In this document: positions 5,711-7,321 of the stretch, piece after piece
Layout of the letters: every line of letters begins with the position of its first letter
Position numbering within the stretch: the first letter of the stretch is position 1
Source of the DNA: JBCCRH01 sp039208045
GTDB lineage: Bacteria > Bacteroidota > Bacteroidia > Chitinophagales > Saprospiraceae
Assembly: GCA_039208045.1 (NCBI GenBank)
Contig: JBCCRH010000330.1
Location: 1 to 7,321, forward strand
Reading direction: 5' to 3'
Length of the DNA: 7,321 nt
Notes under the pieces: model-generated
What the model was told of the DNA's origin: nothing
Database searches by the model: none
Seen by the model: the letters and a program-made list of their open reading frames with translations, nothing else
Translations under genes and position numbers: made by a program

Positions 5711-7321
5711 GAAAATCACACCCGTTTCTCTGTTTGTTATAACAATGTCTATGCTATTTTGGTCATGCCAAAATGAGACCAACCAAAAACAACCCAGCGA
5801 TACCATGAGTGAGATGTATGAAAAAATGGACACTCCGGCACCTGTTGCCAAAAAAGTGGCCAAAACACTGAGTATTCACGGAGATGACCGTACCGACAAT
5901 TACTATTGGCTGAACCAACGAGAAGATCAAGAAGTAATCGACCACCTGAACGCTGAGAATGCGTACAAAGAGAACCTAATGAGCCACCTGTCTGACTTTC
6001 AGACTTCGCTATTCGAAGAGATGAAAGGTCGTATCAAGCAAGACGATCAGTCGGTGCCTTATAAAAAGAATGGCTACTATTACATTACACAGTATAAAGA
6101 AGGTAATGAGTATCCAATTTACTCCCGAAAAAAGGAGACACTGGAAGCAGAAGAAGAGTTATTACTCGATGTAAATGTACTGGCTGAGCCCTATGAGTTC
6201 TACAATGCGGGTGGCCTGAGTGTAAGCCCTAGCAATAAAATTCTTGCTTACGCAGAAGATACCCTGAGCCGTAGAATCTATACCATCCGCTTCAAGGATT
6301 TGGAGACTGGAGAAATGATTGAAGACTATATCCCAAACACCACTGGCGGTACAGTATGGGCTAACGATAATCAAACCGTTTTCTACACGGTAAAAGATGA
6401 TGCGCTGCGCCCCTACAAAATATTTCGCCATAAACTCGGTACTCCTGTAAGCGAAGATGTAGAAGTATTTCACGAAAGTGATGCCACCTTCAATGCCTAC
6501 GCCTTCAAAACGAAGTCTGAAAAATATATCGTAATTGCTTCTTTCCAGACGCTCAGCTCTGAATACCGAGTGCTAAATGCCGACGATCCTGAAGGAGAAT
6601 TCCGCATTATCCAGCCCAGAGAGCGTAACTTAGAATACAGTTTGACTCACTATGAAGACAAATTCTATATCCGTACCAATTTAGACGCACAGAATTTCCG
6701 TCTCATGATGACGGATGAGAATAATACTACAAAAGATAATTGGGAAGAAGTCATAGCTCATAGAGACGATGTGCTACTAGAAAGTATGGATATTTTCAAG
6801 GATCATTTAGTGCTGTCCGAGCGTAAGGCAGGCATCACGCGCCTGCGCGTGCGCCCTTGGGAAGGTGAAGAGCACTACATCGACTTCGGCGAAGATGCTT
6901 ACTTAGCCTACACCAGTGCGAATCCAGAGTTTGATACCAAGCTACTCCGCCTCGGCTATACCTCGATGACTACCCCCAACTCTACCTTCGACTACGACAT
7001 GGAAACCAAGGCGTTTACTTTGCTCAAAGAGCAGGAAGTAGTTGGTGATTTCAACAAAGAAGACTATCAGTCGGAGCGCTTTTTTGTGGAAGTGCGCGAT
7101 GGGGAGAAGGTACCTGTATCTATGGTCTACAAAAAAGGCTTCAAGAAGGACGGTACACAACCCGTATTACTCTACGGCTATGGCTCCTACGGTGCTACCA
7201 TGGACCCTTATTTTAGCAGTGTTCGCCTGAGCTTGCTAGACCGTGGTTTTGCCTTCGCCATAGCACACATCCGTGGTGGGGAGGAAATGGGCCGTCGTTG
7301 GTACGAAGATGGCAAACTCTT
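5709..7321 (+). CDS. Oligopeptidase B-like S9 family serine peptidase, lipoprotein signal, 3' end outside window
   Basis: This enzyme probably cleaves short peptides, after basic residues if it follows oligopeptidase B. The in-window part is 537 codons with no internal stop, out of roughly 700 expected. Residues 1-20 (MKITPVSLFV..LFWSC) look like a lipoprotein signal ending at C20, though Phe at -3 and Trp at -2 are not the commonest lipobox residues; the protein would then be anchored facing the periplasm. Family landmarks follow: DDRTDNYYWL (59-68), EEMKGRIKQDDQSVPY (103-118), YYYITQYKEGNEYPIYSRKK (123-142), a beta-propeller region up to about 450, and then the start of the alpha/beta-hydrolase domain with LLYGYGSYG (about 485-493), RLSLLDRGFAFAIAHIRGGEEMGRRWYEDGK up to the edge. 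The catalytic Ser, Asp and His lie beyond the window, so activity cannot be judged. The ATG at 5709 is chosen because the signal peptide begins there. Confidence 0.92.
   Translation, partial: MKITPVSLFVITMSMLFWSCQNETNQKQPSDTMSEMYEKMDTPAPVAKKVAKTLSIHGDDRTDNYYWLNQREDQEVIDHLNAENAYKENLMSHLSDFQTSLFEEMKGRIKQDDQSVPYKKNGYYYITQYKEGNEYPIYSRKKETLEAEEELLLDVNVLAEPYEFYNAGGLSVSPSNKILAYAEDTLSRRIYTIRFKDLETGEMIEDYIPNTTGGTVWANDNQTVFYTVKDDALRPYKIFRHKLGTPVSEDVEVFHESDATFNAYAFKTKSEKYIVIASFQTLSSEYRVLNADDPEGEFRIIQPRERNLEYSLTHYEDKFYIRTNLDAQNFRLMMTDENNTTKDNWEEVIAHRDDVLLESMDIFKDHLVLSERKAGITRLRVRPWEGEEHYIDFGEDAYLAYTSANPEFDTKLLRLGYTSMTTPNSTFDYDMETKAFTLLKEQEVVGDFNKEDYQSERFFVEVRDGEKVPVSMVYKKGFKKDGTQPVLLYGYGSYGATMDPYFSSVRLSLLDRGFAFAIAHIRGGEEMGRRWYEDGKL

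Noticed and set aside
5763..7230. Minus- and plus-strand short frames inside the peptidase region
   Set aside because: The continuous 537-codon peptidase frame with many family motifs accounts for the whole region.

Overview
The window reads as ordinary chromosomal DNA of a Bacteroidota bacterium. A marine or Saprospiraceae/Lewinella-type lineage is my guess from protein character, not something proven here. Supporting signs are AT-rich leaders without clear Shine-Dalgarno sites, sequences resembling the Bacteroidota promoter box TAnnTTTG ahead of several genes, a lipoprotein-type signal on a peptidase, and a toxin-antitoxin pair of a kind common in that phylum. The genetic code looks standard: the five gene ends on which I rely use TAA once and TAG four times.

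Layout, left to right. (1) Minus strand, 1-1447: a multi-pass GT-C type glycosyltransferase (family 39-like). Its reading frame formally stops at 89, but recognisable family sequence continues in the same frame to the window edge through two in-frame TAA codons, so the gene is broken or misread here. (2) Plus strand, 1567-3588: a class I aspartate-type aminotransferase and, 6 bases later and in the same frame, an arginase/agmatinase-family ureohydrolase. They form a probable two-gene operon in amino-acid nitrogen metabolism. (3) Plus strand, 3622-4244: a type II toxin-antitoxin module (antitoxin, then a RelE/ParE-like toxin overlapping it by 7 bases) with visibly lower GC than the arginase gene before it. 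(4) Minus strand, 4290-5627: a complete MATE-family multidrug/cation antiporter with a GTG start, convergent with the toxin gene. (5) Plus strand, 5709 to the right edge: an oligopeptidase B-like S9 serine peptidase with a lipoprotein signal. It is cut by the window before its catalytic serine.

The genes do not form one system. The aminotransferase and ureohydrolase may be co-expressed, the toxin and antitoxin work as a pair, and the glycosyltransferase, the MATE pump and the peptidase are separately transcribed units. There are no RNA genes, CRISPR arrays, insertion sequences or convincing rho-independent terminators, and no non-coding stretch exceeds about 120 bases. I found no new defence or mobile system. 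The most unusual signal is the pair of TAA codons at expected tyrosine positions at the left edge.
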